Assembly: GCF_011067745.1 (NCBI RefSeq) | Contig: NZ_JAAMPJ010000024.1 | Coordinates: 1-41,258 of the forward strand | Reading direction: 5' to 3' | DNA length: 41,258 nt | Source of the DNA: Lentzea alba | GTDB lineage: Bacteria > Actinomycetota > Actinomycetes > Mycobacteriales > Pseudonocardiaceae | Shown: positions 32,820 through 40,005 of the stretch, in pieces | Position numbering within the stretch: position 1 is the first letter of the stretch | How the letters are laid out: every line of letters starts with the position of its first letter | Program-made: the position numbers and the translations under genes | Notes under the pieces: generated by a model | The model's database searches: none | The model's input: the letters and a program-made list of their open reading frames with translations, nothing else | Told to the model about the DNA's origin: nothing

Positions 32820-33314
32820 ATGCAGACCGGGAAGGCAGCACTCGGCTCCACCGCGTTCTTCGTGCTGGCACCGGGTGGCGTCGCCGGCCTCGTTCCCTGG
32901 CTGCTCACCCGCTGGCAGTTGCAACCGTTCTGGCTACCCTTCCGGATTCTCGGTGTATTCGTGCTGGTGATCGCACTCGCCGTGCTGATCTCCGCCTTCG
33001 CCCGATTCGTCACCGAGGGCTTCGGCACGCCCGCACCCGTGGCCCCGCCCGACCGGCTGGTGGTCGGCGGACTGTACCGACACGTGCGCAACCCGATGTA
33101 CCTCGCGGTGCTCTCGCTCATCCTCGGGCAAGCGCTCCTGTTCGGACAGTGGATCCTGATGCCCTACGCCGTGGTCGTGAGCCTGGCGTTCGCCGCGATG
33201 GTCCACTGGCACGAGGAACCCGTGCTGCGCCGCGACTTCGGTGCCCAGTACGACACCTACCGGGCTGCAGTGCCCGGCTGGTGGCCACGACTGCGCCCGT
33301 GGCGCCAGAGCTGA
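32820..33314 (+). CDS. Isoprenylcysteine carboxyl methyltransferase-family protein
   Basis: A 164-residue membrane protein. Helices occur at LGSTAFFVLAPGGVAGLVPW, ILGVFVLVIALAVLI and LMPYAVVVSLAFAAMVHW. The C-terminal catalytic signature, GLYRHVRNPMYLAVLSLILG and HEEPVLRRDFGAQYDTYRAA, matches ICMT/PEMT enzymes, which methylate membrane substrates with SAM. The start is uncertain: ATG at 32820 has a weak ribosome site, and an in-frame GTG lies at 32751. Confidence 0.85.
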   Translation: MQTGKAALGSTAFFVLAPGGVAGLVPWLLTRWQLQPFWLPFRILGVFVLVIALAVLISAFARFVTEGFGTPAPVAPPDRLVVGGLYRHVRNPMYLAVLSLILGQALLFGQWILMPYAVVVSLAFAAMVHWHEEPVLRRDFGAQYDTYRAAVPGWWPRLRPWRQS

Positions 33315-33357
33315 TCTGCACAGGCCGACTTTTGGCTGATGCGATCGCTGGGGAGTC

Positions 33358-33393
33358 GTCAGGTTCATCACCGCGTCTCTTCCCCGAGGATGA
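33358..33393 (+). promoter_or_regulatory. Recurrent promoter-like element, copy 1
   Basis: GTCAGGTTC (33358-33366), a 20-nt gap, then AGGATGA (33387-33393). The same pair is found at 38047 and 39712. It precedes the three-helix-bundle remnant at 33429. Confidence 0.5.
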
Positions 33394-33428
33394 CGGAGAG
33401 CGTCGCCGTTGGAGGAAGAGTTGCCGAC

Positions 33429-33568
33429 ATGACGACCGAGCTGGCCGCTGAGTCCAGCAGCCCGAGGCGGTCGCCGACCTGTTGCACCGGCTTGCTCGGC
33501 ACCGTCTCAACGTTATGCGCGCCGGTAGCCCGCACAGGGGTGGCTGGGACGCCGTCACGCAGAGGTAG
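33429..33568 (+). pseudogene. Remnant of a three-helix-bundle protein
   Basis: From the ATG at 33429 the frame reads MTTELAAESSSP; after a one- or two-base shift it continues as EAVADLLHRLARHRLNVMRA and ends at 33566-33568. This matches the C-terminal helix of the intact protein at 39775-40005 (EALSEMLHQLARHRLGNL). The middle helix is deleted. It keeps the promoter-like element of its paralogue. The rest of the 33315-33637 gap shows nothing further. Confidence 0.5.
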
Positions 33569-33637
33569 GTCAGCGAGAGCATCAGGATCCGTGTGTCCGC
33601 GCCCAACGCGACGAGGATTGTGCAGCCGCAGGTCCGA

Positions 33638-34252
33638 TCAGTCGCCCACCGACGTACAGCTCAGCACGACCAACCGGTCGTCACCGCGCAGCTCCCCGAC
33701 CGTCGAGTCCTCGACCCAGAGCCGCCGACCGTCCCGCACGACGGCCAGCACGTCATTGCCGCATTCCAGCGGTGAACTGCCGACCTCGTCCGGCATCACC
33801 GGGCGTTCCGTCACCGCCCACTCCAGGTCGGGCAACTCTTCGTACGGAAGGCTTTCGATCTTGAGTGCCCACTCGCCCACCCGGTCCGCGACCAGGACGT
33901 GGTCAGCACCGAGGTACTCCACGAGCTCGTGCAGCTGTGTACTGCGGACCAGAGTGGTGATCGTGGCAGTCTCGTTCAGGCTGCGCGCGATCGAAGTGAT
34001 GCGCAGCGCGAGAGCGTCGTCGGTCACCGCGACGACGATGTGGTCCGAATTGTGCACGCCGGCTGACCACAACACGTCCAGACGCCAGCCCTCACCTGCC
34101 ACGGCATGTACACCGTCCGCCCCGGCCTGCGCGATGCGATCGGGGTCGGTGTCGACGACCGTGAAGTCCGTCGCATGTCCTCCGGCGAACAGCGCGCTCA
34201 GGATGACACGGCCGCGGGCGCTGTAGCCGATGAGCACGGCGTGTGAGCGCAT
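33638..34252 (-). CDS. Stand-alone RCK (TrkA-type) protein
   Basis: A 204-residue protein with no pore helices. The N-terminal half is a Rossmann-like RCK_N domain: AVLIGYSARGRVILSALFAG, with GYSARG as the nucleotide loop, FTVVDTDPDRIAQAG at the strand-two acid and VVAVTDDALALRITSIARSL. The C-terminal part (DEVGSSPLECGNDVLAVVRD to LRGDDRLVVLS) is the RCK_C-like domain. RCK subunits gate K+ channels or transporters after binding nucleotides; here a partner channel is not adjacent. It resembles the cytosolic half of fused two-helix K+ channels. The ATG at 34252 follows GAGGAACG. An elaborate leader lies upstream. Confidence 0.8.
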   Translation of the reverse strand: MRSHAVLIGYSARGRVILSALFAGGHATDFTVVDTDPDRIAQAGADGVHAVAGEGWRLDVLWSAGVHNSDHIVVAVTDDALALRITSIARSLNETATITTLVRSTQLHELVEYLGADHVLVADRVGEWALKIESLPYEELPDLEWAVTERPVMPDEVGSSPLECGNDVLAVVRDGRRLWVEDSTVGELRGDDRLVVLSCTSVGD

Positions 34253-34276
34253 CCATCGTTCCTCATCGTGCGCGGG

Positions 34277-34430
34277 CGGGTACCGGCCGCCGATCCTGCC
34301 GGCCGGTACCCGGATCTCCCCGTGGCGGTTTGGCGCGGACGCTCGCCCCGACCGGTTCGCGTCCGCCTCCGCCAGTCTGCCGGAAGCCCGCACTGTGCAA
34401 CCTTGCGGGGCCCTTTCGATGAGATCTCAT
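34277..34430 (-). promoter_or_regulatory. RCK leader, copy B
   Basis: On the minus strand, ATCGAAAGG and CGCAAGGTTGCACAGTGC (34404-34387) lead into an 8-bp stem (34359-34366 with 34335-34342). A perfect 13-bp hairpin follows, CGGGTACCGGCCG (34277-34289) with CGGCCGGTACCCG (34300-34312), ending 24 nt before the RCK start codon. Copy A at 15457-15600 preserves order, spacing and most bases. Confidence 0.65.
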
Positions 34431-35230
34431 TGTCGTGACGAGCGCGAGCCACGTGGTCGTCCGCCGGTCCACAGGTAGATCCCGCCCACGACGGCGACCA
34501 TCACGAGGATTCCGAGCAGTGCGTCGGAACCGCCGCTCTCGTTCTCCTGAGAGAGGTTCTGGGTGCTGGGCACGTTCGGCAGAGCCTGGCGAGCAGCGGG
34601 AGTGGTCGGCGAACTGGCCGGTGCGACAGGTGCGGCGGCGAGCGCGGCGAGCGGAATCGCCTCCGTGTCGTTGAAGTCGACCATGCCGGTTGCCTCGAGG
34701 ACCTGGATGTGGTCGAGCACGACTTCCATGCACCGCTTGGCGAAGTCTCGGATGAGGGTGTTGCGGGTGCCGGTGCGAACGACCGCGAGGAACTTGTAGA
34801 CACCTCCGTGTGCCGCGCGCAGACGGTTGGCGAAGATGCGGTCGAACTCCGCGCTTCCCGCCGGGGCGCTGGTCATTTCGGCGATCCAGCCCTGCTGGTC
34901 GGCGTTGGCCTCGTTCGGCAACGGGACGTTGAGCGTGCGGCCCAACTCGAGGACCTTGGCATCCAGTTCGGCGTGCCCGTCGATCAGATGCCGACCGGCT
35001 TCCTTGACGAGCGGGTTGGCGGACTTCTGCAGCCCCAGGCGCCCGGCAGGCCCTTCCCACAGTCCGGCCAGCCGCACCTTAACGAGCATGTCACGACCGG
35101 CGGGTCCCATCGGACCGAACTGGGTCTGCGTGTACTCCGGTCCGAAGTCGGGCTGCGCCGATGCCTGCGGGACCGCGAGCGAACAGATGATCGCGAGCGC
35201 CGTCACCACCTGGGCGAGACGTGTAAGCAC
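34427..35230 (-). CDS. DUF4142 secreted/membrane-anchored protein
   Basis: A 267-residue protein. It starts at the GTG at 35230 (GGAGGGAG upstream) with a signal peptide, VLTRLAQVVTALAIICSLAV ending ASA. The DUF4142 helical domain follows: DMLVKVRLAGLWEGPAGRLG, KEAGRHLIDGHAELDAKVLE and ARTGTRN-type helices to FAKRCMEVVLDHIQVLEATG. A low-complexity Pro/Ala linker leads to a C-terminal helix, LLGILVMVAVVGGIYLW, and a basic tail, so it is anchored facing outwards. DUF4142 proteins resemble ferritin-like bundles; function is unknown. A perfect palindrome lies 80 bp upstream. Confidence 0.85.
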   Translation of the reverse strand: MLTRLAQVVTALAIICSLAVPQASAQPDFGPEYTQTQFGPMGPAGRDMLVKVRLAGLWEGPAGRLGLQKSANPLVKEAGRHLIDGHAELDAKVLELGRTLNVPLPNEANADQQGWIAEMTSAPAGSAEFDRIFANRLRAAHGGVYKFLAVVRTGTRNTLIRDFAKRCMEVVLDHIQVLEATGMVDFNDTEAIPLAALAAAPVAPASSPTTPAARQALPNVPSTQNLSQENESGGSDALLGILVMVAVVGGIYLWTGGRPRGSRSSRQ

Positions 35231-35301
35231 TGTGGATCTCCCTCCGCGCACAGCGGTGAACATGTGTGCTGACACGGAGGAATACGGATGATTCGGGTGA
35301 T

Positions 35302-35325
35302 CCGGATTATTGCACTGTGCAAACG
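35302..35325 (-). promoter_or_regulatory. TTGCAC box, copy D (upstream of DUF4142 gene)
   Basis: Contains the perfect 13-bp palindrome TTGCACTGTGCAA at 35310-35322, followed on the minus strand by N4 and TCCGG. The same box occurs in both RCK leaders and upstream of 35330-35530. It may be a repressor or activator site. Confidence 0.6.
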
Positions 35326-35329
35326 TTAC

Positions 35330-35530
35330 TCAGCCGTTACCAACGCAGACGATGCAGTAATGCGGGCCCAGCGGGCGATCCGAACCGGCCCAGCCTGCCT
35401 GATCGGCCTGCAGCCAGAGCAGGTCCCACGCGATTCGACCAGTGGCGCTGGTGCGGCGAGAACGCCCGCATCCGTCGCACACGAGAATCGTTCCCGTGAG
35501 GCCGTCGTCGGTGGTGGGCATGCCCGTCAC
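35330..35530 (-). CDS. Small zinc-ribbon-like protein
   Basis: A 66-residue protein with paired cysteine motifs, VCDGCGRSRR and YCIVCVG, about 35 residues apart, suited to one Zn2+. In between, TGRIAWDLLWLQADQAGW is rich in tryptophan. I recognise it only as a conserved-looking hypothetical. The start may be GTG at 35530 or ATG at 35521. It is divergent from the response regulator gene across 251 bp that contain TTGCAC box copy C. Confidence 0.65.
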   Translation of the reverse strand: MTGMPTTDDGLTGTILVCDGCGRSRRTSATGRIAWDLLWLQADQAGWAGSDRPLGPHYCIVCVGNG

Positions 35531-35660
35531 GACTCGTGATGACCTTTCGTCGTCCCGAGACAGGTGTCAGCCGCGTCTGGGCGGCCGACGCCTGACCTTC
35601 CCCGGAAGCGCGCGCAGGCACGCGCCCAACTACGGGCGTTCACCCGCGGCGACAAGCATG

Positions 35661-35685
35661 CCGGACGCGTGCACTGTGCAACCTT
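35661..35685 (-). promoter_or_regulatory. TTGCAC box, copy C
   Basis: Minus strand AAGGTTGCACAGTGCACGCG then TCCGG. It lies in the divergent gap between the zinc-ribbon gene and the response regulator gene, so it could serve either direction. Confidence 0.55.
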
Positions 35686-35781
35686 ACGAACTCCTTCCGA
35701 ACACACGCATTTCCGTCAAGATGCGGTCACCATGGCAACGTGATAGAAGCAGCACTAGAAACCAACGAGGAAAAGCAGGAC

Positions 35782-36465
35782 ATGGATTTCTCCGTGCTGC
35801 TCGTGGACGACGACGAGCGCATCCGCCAGGCACTCGGTCTCGCTCTCGCCGACGAGGGCTTCGCCGTGGACGAGGCCGTCTCCGGCGAGGACGCGTTGAG
35901 CCGCCTCGACACCGACACGTTCGACGTCGTGCTGCTCGATCTCATGCTGCCTGGTGTGGACGGTCTGCAGGTGTGCCGCAGGCTGCGCGCGCAGGGAGAT
36001 CTGCCGATCATCATCGTCACCGCGCGCACCGACACACCCGACGTCATCGCCGGATTGGAGGCGGGAGCCGACGACTACGTGACCAAACCTTTGGTCGCAA
36101 GCGAATTGGCCGCGCGCATCCGAGCGCTGTTGCGACGGCGCGGCGGCCCGAGGCAGAACATCTCCTACCGCGTCGAGGACCTCGAAATTTGGCCGGACGA
36201 GGGCGTCGTCAAACGCGGTGGTCAGGAAATCCGGCTCACCCGCACCGAGTTCCGCCTGCTCGCCGAACTCGCGATCGCGGGCGGGCGGATCGTGACCAGG
36301 GAACAGCTGCTGCAGCGCGTGTGGGGCTACGACTACTACGGCGACACCCGGCTGCTCGACGTGCACATCCGGCGACTCAGGACCAAGGTCGAGCACAATC
36401 CAGAAGACCCGGTGTTCGTACTGACCGTGCGCGGCTCCGGTTACAAGATCGGTCCGCCGAGGTGA
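35782..36465 (+). CDS. OmpR-family response regulator
   Basis: A 227-residue regulator. The receiver domain has the acidic pocket VDDDER (8-13), the phospho-acceptor Asp53 in LLDLMLPG, the switch Thr in IIIVTARTD and KP at VTKPL. The C-terminal winged helix (LTRTEFRLLAELAIAGGRIV, DVHIRRLRTKVE, VRGSGYKI) is of the OmpR/PhoB type. The ATG at 35782 follows GAGGAAAAG; a GTG 42 bp upstream is less likely. The stop overlaps the kinase GTG. Order and type resemble CseB of the cell-envelope stress system. Confidence 0.93.
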   Translation: MDFSVLLVDDDERIRQALGLALADEGFAVDEAVSGEDALSRLDTDTFDVVLLDLMLPGVDGLQVCRRLRAQGDLPIIIVTARTDTPDVIAGLEAGADDYVTKPLVASELAARIRALLRRRGGPRQNISYRVEDLEIWPDEGVVKRGGQEIRLTRTEFRLLAELAIAGGRIVTREQLLQRVWGYDYYGDTRLLDVHIRRLRTKVEHNPEDPVFVLTVRGSGYKIGPPR

Positions 36466-37829
36466 TCCTCCGCCGTCCGTCGCTGCGCTGGCGGGTAGCC
36501 GCCGCGCTCGGCCTCGGCTCGGTGCTGGTCACCAGTCTCCTGGCGATCGCCACCTGGAACCTCGCATCGGACTACATGCTCAGACAGCGCCTGCAGGCCA
36601 CGACCCGCCAGGCACAGGTCAACCTCCGCCTGGTCGAGGAGGCCGTCCGCACCAACTCGGACGGGCTGACCGAACTGCTGACCGGCCTGACCACCAACCC
36701 CGACTCGACGATCATGCTGTTCCGCGCGGACGAGGTGCTGACCAGCGGACGGCAGGTCGACCCCGCCGTCGTACCTGACGACCTGCTCGCCATGGCCCGC
36801 GACGGCACTCCGGCCAGGCAACGTCTGCGCGCGGACGGAATACCGGTGATCGCGGTCGCCCAGTCGCTGGCCGACGGGCAGGGTGTGTACGTAGAGCTCT
36901 TCCAGCTGGTCCAGCTGGACCGCACGTTCCGGTTCCTCAGCGGCCTGCTGATCGCAGGAACAGTGCTCAGCGGCCTGATCGGCGTAGGGCTCGGCTCGTG
37001 GGCCAGCAGACGCGCACTGAGGCCGCTGACCGAGCTGACCGCCGCGGCCTCACGCATCGCCGGCGGAGATCTGAAAGCACGGCTGCCGGACCAGGCCGAC
37101 CCGGACCTTGGCCCGTTGGCGAACACGTTCAACTCCACGGCCGACGCACTGGAGCAACGAGTGCTGCGCGACGCCAGGTTCGCAGGCGACGTCAGCCACG
37201 AACTCCGGTCACCGCTCACGACGATGGTCAACGCGGCCGCCGTGCTGCGTCGCAGACAGGCCGAGCTGCCCGGCACCGCGGGCAAGGCACTCAGCCTGCT
37301 CACCTCCGAGGTGGACAGGTTCGCACGCATGGTGGTCGACCTGATGGAGATCAGCCGCGCTGACCAGGACGCCGACCGGGAGGACTTCGAGCCGCTGGAT
37401 GTCGGCGCACTCGTCCGAGGCGCCGCGAGCCTGCGACTGGATCCGGACGTCGAGATCGTCGTCGAACCGCCACCCCCGCTGGTGCTCGGAGACAGGCGCA
37501 GGCTGGACCGGGTGATTGGCAACCTGATCGAGAACGCCGAACAGCACGCAGGAGGTGCTGTCCGGCTCGCGGTGCTCCACCACCGCGGGAACGTCCGGCT
37601 GGAGATCGACGACGCGGGCCCCGGCGTCCCCAGTGACATGCGGACGCAGGTGTTCGAGCGGTTCACCCGCGGCACCAGAGCGGGCAGCCGCGGCACCGAC
37701 ACCGGCAGCGGGCTCGGCCTGGCGCTCGTCGCCGAGCACGTCCGCCGTCATCACGGTCGCGTGTGGATCGAAGATCGACCCGGTGGTGGAGCGCGGTTCA
37801 TCGTGGAACTCCCGGAGGCAGCTGCATGA
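36462..37829 (+). CDS. Sensor histidine kinase (CseC/MprB-like)
   Basis: A 455-residue membrane kinase. The first helix (VAAALGLGSVLVTSLLAIAT) and second helix (LSGLLIAGTVLSGLIGVGLG) bracket an extracytoplasmic sensor of about 120 residues. A HAMP domain follows (ASRRALRPLTELTAAASRIA), then the H box with His246 in DVSHELRSP, the N box NLIENAEQHAGG, the G1 box DDAGPGVP and the G2 box GSGLGLALV. It phosphorylates the upstream response regulator. The GTG overlaps the regulator stop (GTGA) and its own stop overlaps the lipoprotein ATG. Confidence 0.93.
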   Translation: MILRRPSLRWRVAAALGLGSVLVTSLLAIATWNLASDYMLRQRLQATTRQAQVNLRLVEEAVRTNSDGLTELLTGLTTNPDSTIMLFRADEVLTSGRQVDPAVVPDDLLAMARDGTPARQRLRADGIPVIAVAQSLADGQGVYVELFQLVQLDRTFRFLSGLLIAGTVLSGLIGVGLGSWASRRALRPLTELTAAASRIAGGDLKARLPDQADPDLGPLANTFNSTADALEQRVLRDARFAGDVSHELRSPLTTMVNAAAVLRRRQAELPGTAGKALSLLTSEVDRFARMVVDLMEISRADQDADREDFEPLDVGALVRGAASLRLDPDVEIVVEPPPPLVLGDRRRLDRVIGNLIENAEQHAGGAVRLAVLHHRGNVRLEIDDAGPGVPSDMRTQVFERFTRGTRAGSRGTDTGSGLGLALVAEHVRRHHGRVWIEDRPGGGARFIVELPEAAA

Positions 37830-38029
37830 GAACCGTCATGGCCGTCGTGGCGTGCCTCCTGATGACTGCGTGCGGAGTGTCCACTCAGGACGAACCTGAG
37901 CCTCTTGGCACACCGACGGTGTCCGGCGAGGCACCCACCCCCGTCGTGACGCAGCGCCCCCACCATTCGACGCCGGCATCGAGTTCGAGCACTCCCGCCA
38001 CGTCGACGGCGCCGACGCCCACGCCGTGA
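37826..38029 (+). CDS. Small lipoprotein
   Basis: A 67-residue protein with a lipoprotein signal, MRTVMAVVACLLMTAC, the lipobox being LMTAC with Cys16. The rest is a disordered Pro/Ser/Thr-rich tail. It is coupled to the kinase by ATGA. In Streptomyces the lipoprotein CseA belongs to the CseB-CseC operon and dampens signalling; a similar role here is inference. No sigE-type sigma factor gene is present in the window. Confidence 0.8.
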   Translation: MRTVMAVVACLLMTACGVSTQDEPEPLGTPTVSGEAPTPVVTQRPHHSTPASSSSTPATSTAPTPTP

Positions 38030-38046
38030 GCGATCGTTAGCGACTC

Positions 38047-38082
38047 GTCAGGTTCGGTCCCGCGTGAATTCGGACAGGATGG
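38047..38082 (+). promoter_or_regulatory. Recurrent promoter-like element, copy 2
   Basis: GTCAGGTTC (38047-38055), a 20-nt gap, then AGGATGG (38076-38082). It is preceded by CGACTC as in copy 3. It lies 27 bp before the TTG start of the SRPBCC gene and excludes the upstream GTG at 38064 if it is a true promoter. Confidence 0.55.
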
Positions 38083-38108
38083 GAGGAATCCGCCGGAAGG
38101 ACCTCGTT

Positions 38109-38528
38109 TTGACCCGAAGCCGTTCCATGCCCGCCGACGCGGAGGCCGTCTTCGACGTCGTCTCCGACCTCGACAACATGACCACCTGGCTGCCCGACGC
38201 GGTCGAGGTCGAGCTGTCCGGCCCCAACCTCATCCGGCTCTGGTTTCCCGGGCGCCACACCGATGTCGACGTCGAGCGCAGGGTCACCGTCGACTGGGAC
38301 CGGCTGCGCATCACGTGGGGAAGCGAAACCACGACCAGCTGCTCAGGCACCCTGCAGGTGCTCCGGCTCACCCCCGGCCGGAGCGCGGTCAGCGTGCGAC
38401 TCACCGGCCCGCGCGGTGCATCAGTGAGCTCGGTCGAGGCCTGGGTCGAGGCAGCGCTGGACGCACTGCAAACGGTCGTTGACGCCGAAAGCCGAACAAA
38501 ACAGGCGGTGCACCAACCTGCTCGGTGA
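38109..38528 (+). CDS. SRPBCC-family (START/polyketide-cyclase-like) protein
   Basis: A 139-residue single-domain protein. It starts LTRSRSMPADAEAVFDVVSD and LDNMTTWLP, the standard entry of the helix-grip fold with a ligand pocket, followed by strands VEVELSGPNLIRLWFPG and VDVERRVTVDWDRLRITWG, and a C-terminal helix (SVEAWVEAALDALQTVVDAE). Its ligand is unknown. The TTG at 38109 has GGAAGGACC at the right spacing. It overlaps the frame leading into the MarR gene. Confidence 0.8.
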   Translation: MTRSRSMPADAEAVFDVVSDLDNMTTWLPDAVEVELSGPNLIRLWFPGRHTDVDVERRVTVDWDRLRITWGSETTTSCSGTLQVLRLTPGRSAVSVRLTGPRGASVSSVEAWVEAALDALQTVVDAESRTKQAVHQPAR

Positions 38529-38560
38529 TCACAGCACCGTGGTTGCGGTACAACAGTCAC

Positions 38561-39043
38561 ATGACTCGGTCCAGGGCCAGTGCGAACGACATCGACGCGC
38601 TCACCGACGCGGTGCTCACCGCGTCGCGGCTGCTGGTCGCCGTGTCCGCACGCTCGCTCGCTGCGGTCGAGGACACGATCACCCTGCCGCAGTTCCGGAT
38701 GCTCGTCATCCTGGACAGCCGAGGACCGATGAAACTCAGCTCGCTGGCCGAACTGCTGGACGTCAACCCGTCCACCGCGACCCGTATGGTCGACCGCCTC
38801 GTGGCGACGGAGATGATCGCTCGGCAGCCCAACCCGGCTACGCGCCGCGAGGTCGTCGCCGAGCTGACCGACGAAGGCCGCCGTGTTGTGCGCGGCGTGA
38901 CGCGGCGGCGCCGCGCGGCGATCGGGAAGATCGTCGCGAAGATGTCCGAGGATGAACGACGGGGACTCGTCGAGGCGTTGACCGCGTTCACCGAGGCAGG
39001 CGGCGAACCTGCAGTGACCGCTGGAGACCTCGGCTGGATCTGA
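38561..39043 (+). CDS. MarR-family transcriptional regulator
   Basis: A 160-residue regulator. The winged HTH spans about 45-110: TLPQFRMLVILDSRGPMKLS, LAELLDVNPSTATRMVDRL and the wing IARQPNPATRREVVAELTDE. Flanking helices form the dimer. The ATG at 38561 lies 32 bp after the SRPBCC stop; a GTG at 38525 overlapping that stop is the alternative. TTGCGG and TACAAC close upstream could be its own promoter. The target is unknown, possibly the preceding gene. Confidence 0.9.
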   Translation: MTRSRASANDIDALTDAVLTASRLLVAVSARSLAAVEDTITLPQFRMLVILDSRGPMKLSSLAELLDVNPSTATRMVDRLVATEMIARQPNPATRREVVAELTDEGRRVVRGVTRRRRAAIGKIVAKMSEDERRGLVEALTAFTEAGGEPAVTAGDLGWI

Positions 39044-39048
39044 CCACG

Positions 39049-39420
39049 TCAGCCCAGCCACTTCCCGGCGTCGATGGCGACCACCAGCGATACCAGCGCG
39101 ATCATCGTCCCGATCACGATCTGGTTGATCTGGACGCCAGAGCTGACGTCGGCGCGTACGAGGAACGCGGACGCCACAAGCGCTGCCGCTAGACCGATGT
39201 TGACCGTGCGCAGCCATGGAACGTCCAAGGGCGCCACTGCACGCAGCATTCCCGCCAGCATGATCACCACGGCGAGGACCAGCGAAACCCAGTAGGGCCG
39301 GAAAACCTGCTGTGCGGCTTGGAAATCGAGCAGTGGAGGAGCCGCGATCAGCCACACGCCCGCGAGGAACGTGAGAGTTCCTGTCCTGGCTTCCGATCGA
39401 CGGCGTTGTTCTTCACGCAC
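39049..39420 (-). CDS. SPW-repeat-like membrane protein
   Basis: A 123-residue protein with four membrane helices: GTLTFLAGVWLIAAPPLLDF, YWVSLVLAVVIMLAGMLRA, TVNIGLAAALVASAFLVRA and VIGTMIALVSLVVAIDA. The layout is that of SPW-family proteins, whose first helix usually carries the SPW motif; here it reads APP. The GTG at 39420 (VREEQRRR) is the most likely start. The gap to 39774 holds only a promoter-like element. Confidence 0.65.
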   Translation of the reverse strand: MREEQRRRSEARTGTLTFLAGVWLIAAPPLLDFQAAQQVFRPYWVSLVLAVVIMLAGMLRAVAPLDVPWLRTVNIGLAAALVASAFLVRADVSSGVQINQIVIGTMIALVSLVVAIDAGKWLG

Positions 39421-39711
39421 ACAGCAATCTTTGCCGTGAGCAAGCGAAGCCACGACGCGTCATGTGGATCGTAGGGAGTTCGCAAGGGACGGCCGCGTGA
39501 TTCGTCGATAGCCGAAGCAGGCCGTGTCCTATGTGCTGCATCGGTTGTCTCATCGGCCACTGTGGTCGCAGCCGGTCTCGGCGTAAGGACGGTCCTTTCG
39601 GACTGCTGACGTTGCGGCCTACCTCCCGCCGCTGTCGCCCGCTCCATTCGGACTGCAACAGATCCTTTGGTCACACAAAGGGTGTCGTCAGCACGGATTC
39701 GTCATCGACTC

Positions 39712-39746
39712 GTCAGGTTCCGCGCGCGGCAACGCGCGCAGGATGG
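39712..39746 (+). promoter_or_regulatory. Recurrent promoter-like element, copy 3
   Basis: GTCAGGTTC (39712-39720), a 19-nt gap, then AGGATGG (39740-39746), preceded by CGACTC as in copy 2. It lies 28 bp before the three-helix-bundle gene. Confidence 0.55.
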
Positions 39747-39774
39747 AGGTGAAGCCAGGTGAGGAGGAAGCCGG

Positions 39775-40005
39775 ATGACTGTCGAGGTCGAACGTTCCGA
39801 CCGCCACGTCATGGAGGTGACGAACGGGCTGGCTGCGGAGTTCAGCGGTGTGCTGGCACGGCCCGTTGTTTCGAAGACCGTGCTCGACGCCCGACGTGAC
39901 CTGGAAGGACAGATCGTGCCCGAGGCGCTGAGCGAGATGCTGCACCAACTCGCCCGGCACCGGTTGGGCAACCTCTGCGGCGCCAGGAAAGCGTCCGTGG
40001 GCTGA
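39775..40005 (+). CDS. Three-helix-bundle dimerisation-type small protein
   Basis: A 76-residue helical protein: VERSDRHVMEVTNGLAAEFS, VVSKTVLDARRDLEGQIVPE and ALSEMLHQLARHRLGNL form three amphipathic helices. It resembles small actinobacterial proteins described as three-helix-bundle domains; function unknown. GTGAGGAGGAAG lies before the ATG. A broken paralogue sits at 33429-33568 with the same upstream promoter element. Confidence 0.75.
   Translation: MTVEVERSDRHVMEVTNGLAAEFSGVLARPVVSKTVLDARRDLEGQIVPEALSEMLHQLARHRLGNLCGARKASVG

Noticed and set aside
39055..39066. Further leader core (CTTCCCGGC)
   Set aside because: It lies in the 3' end of the SPW-like coding sequence and lacks the CCGACCAG half.
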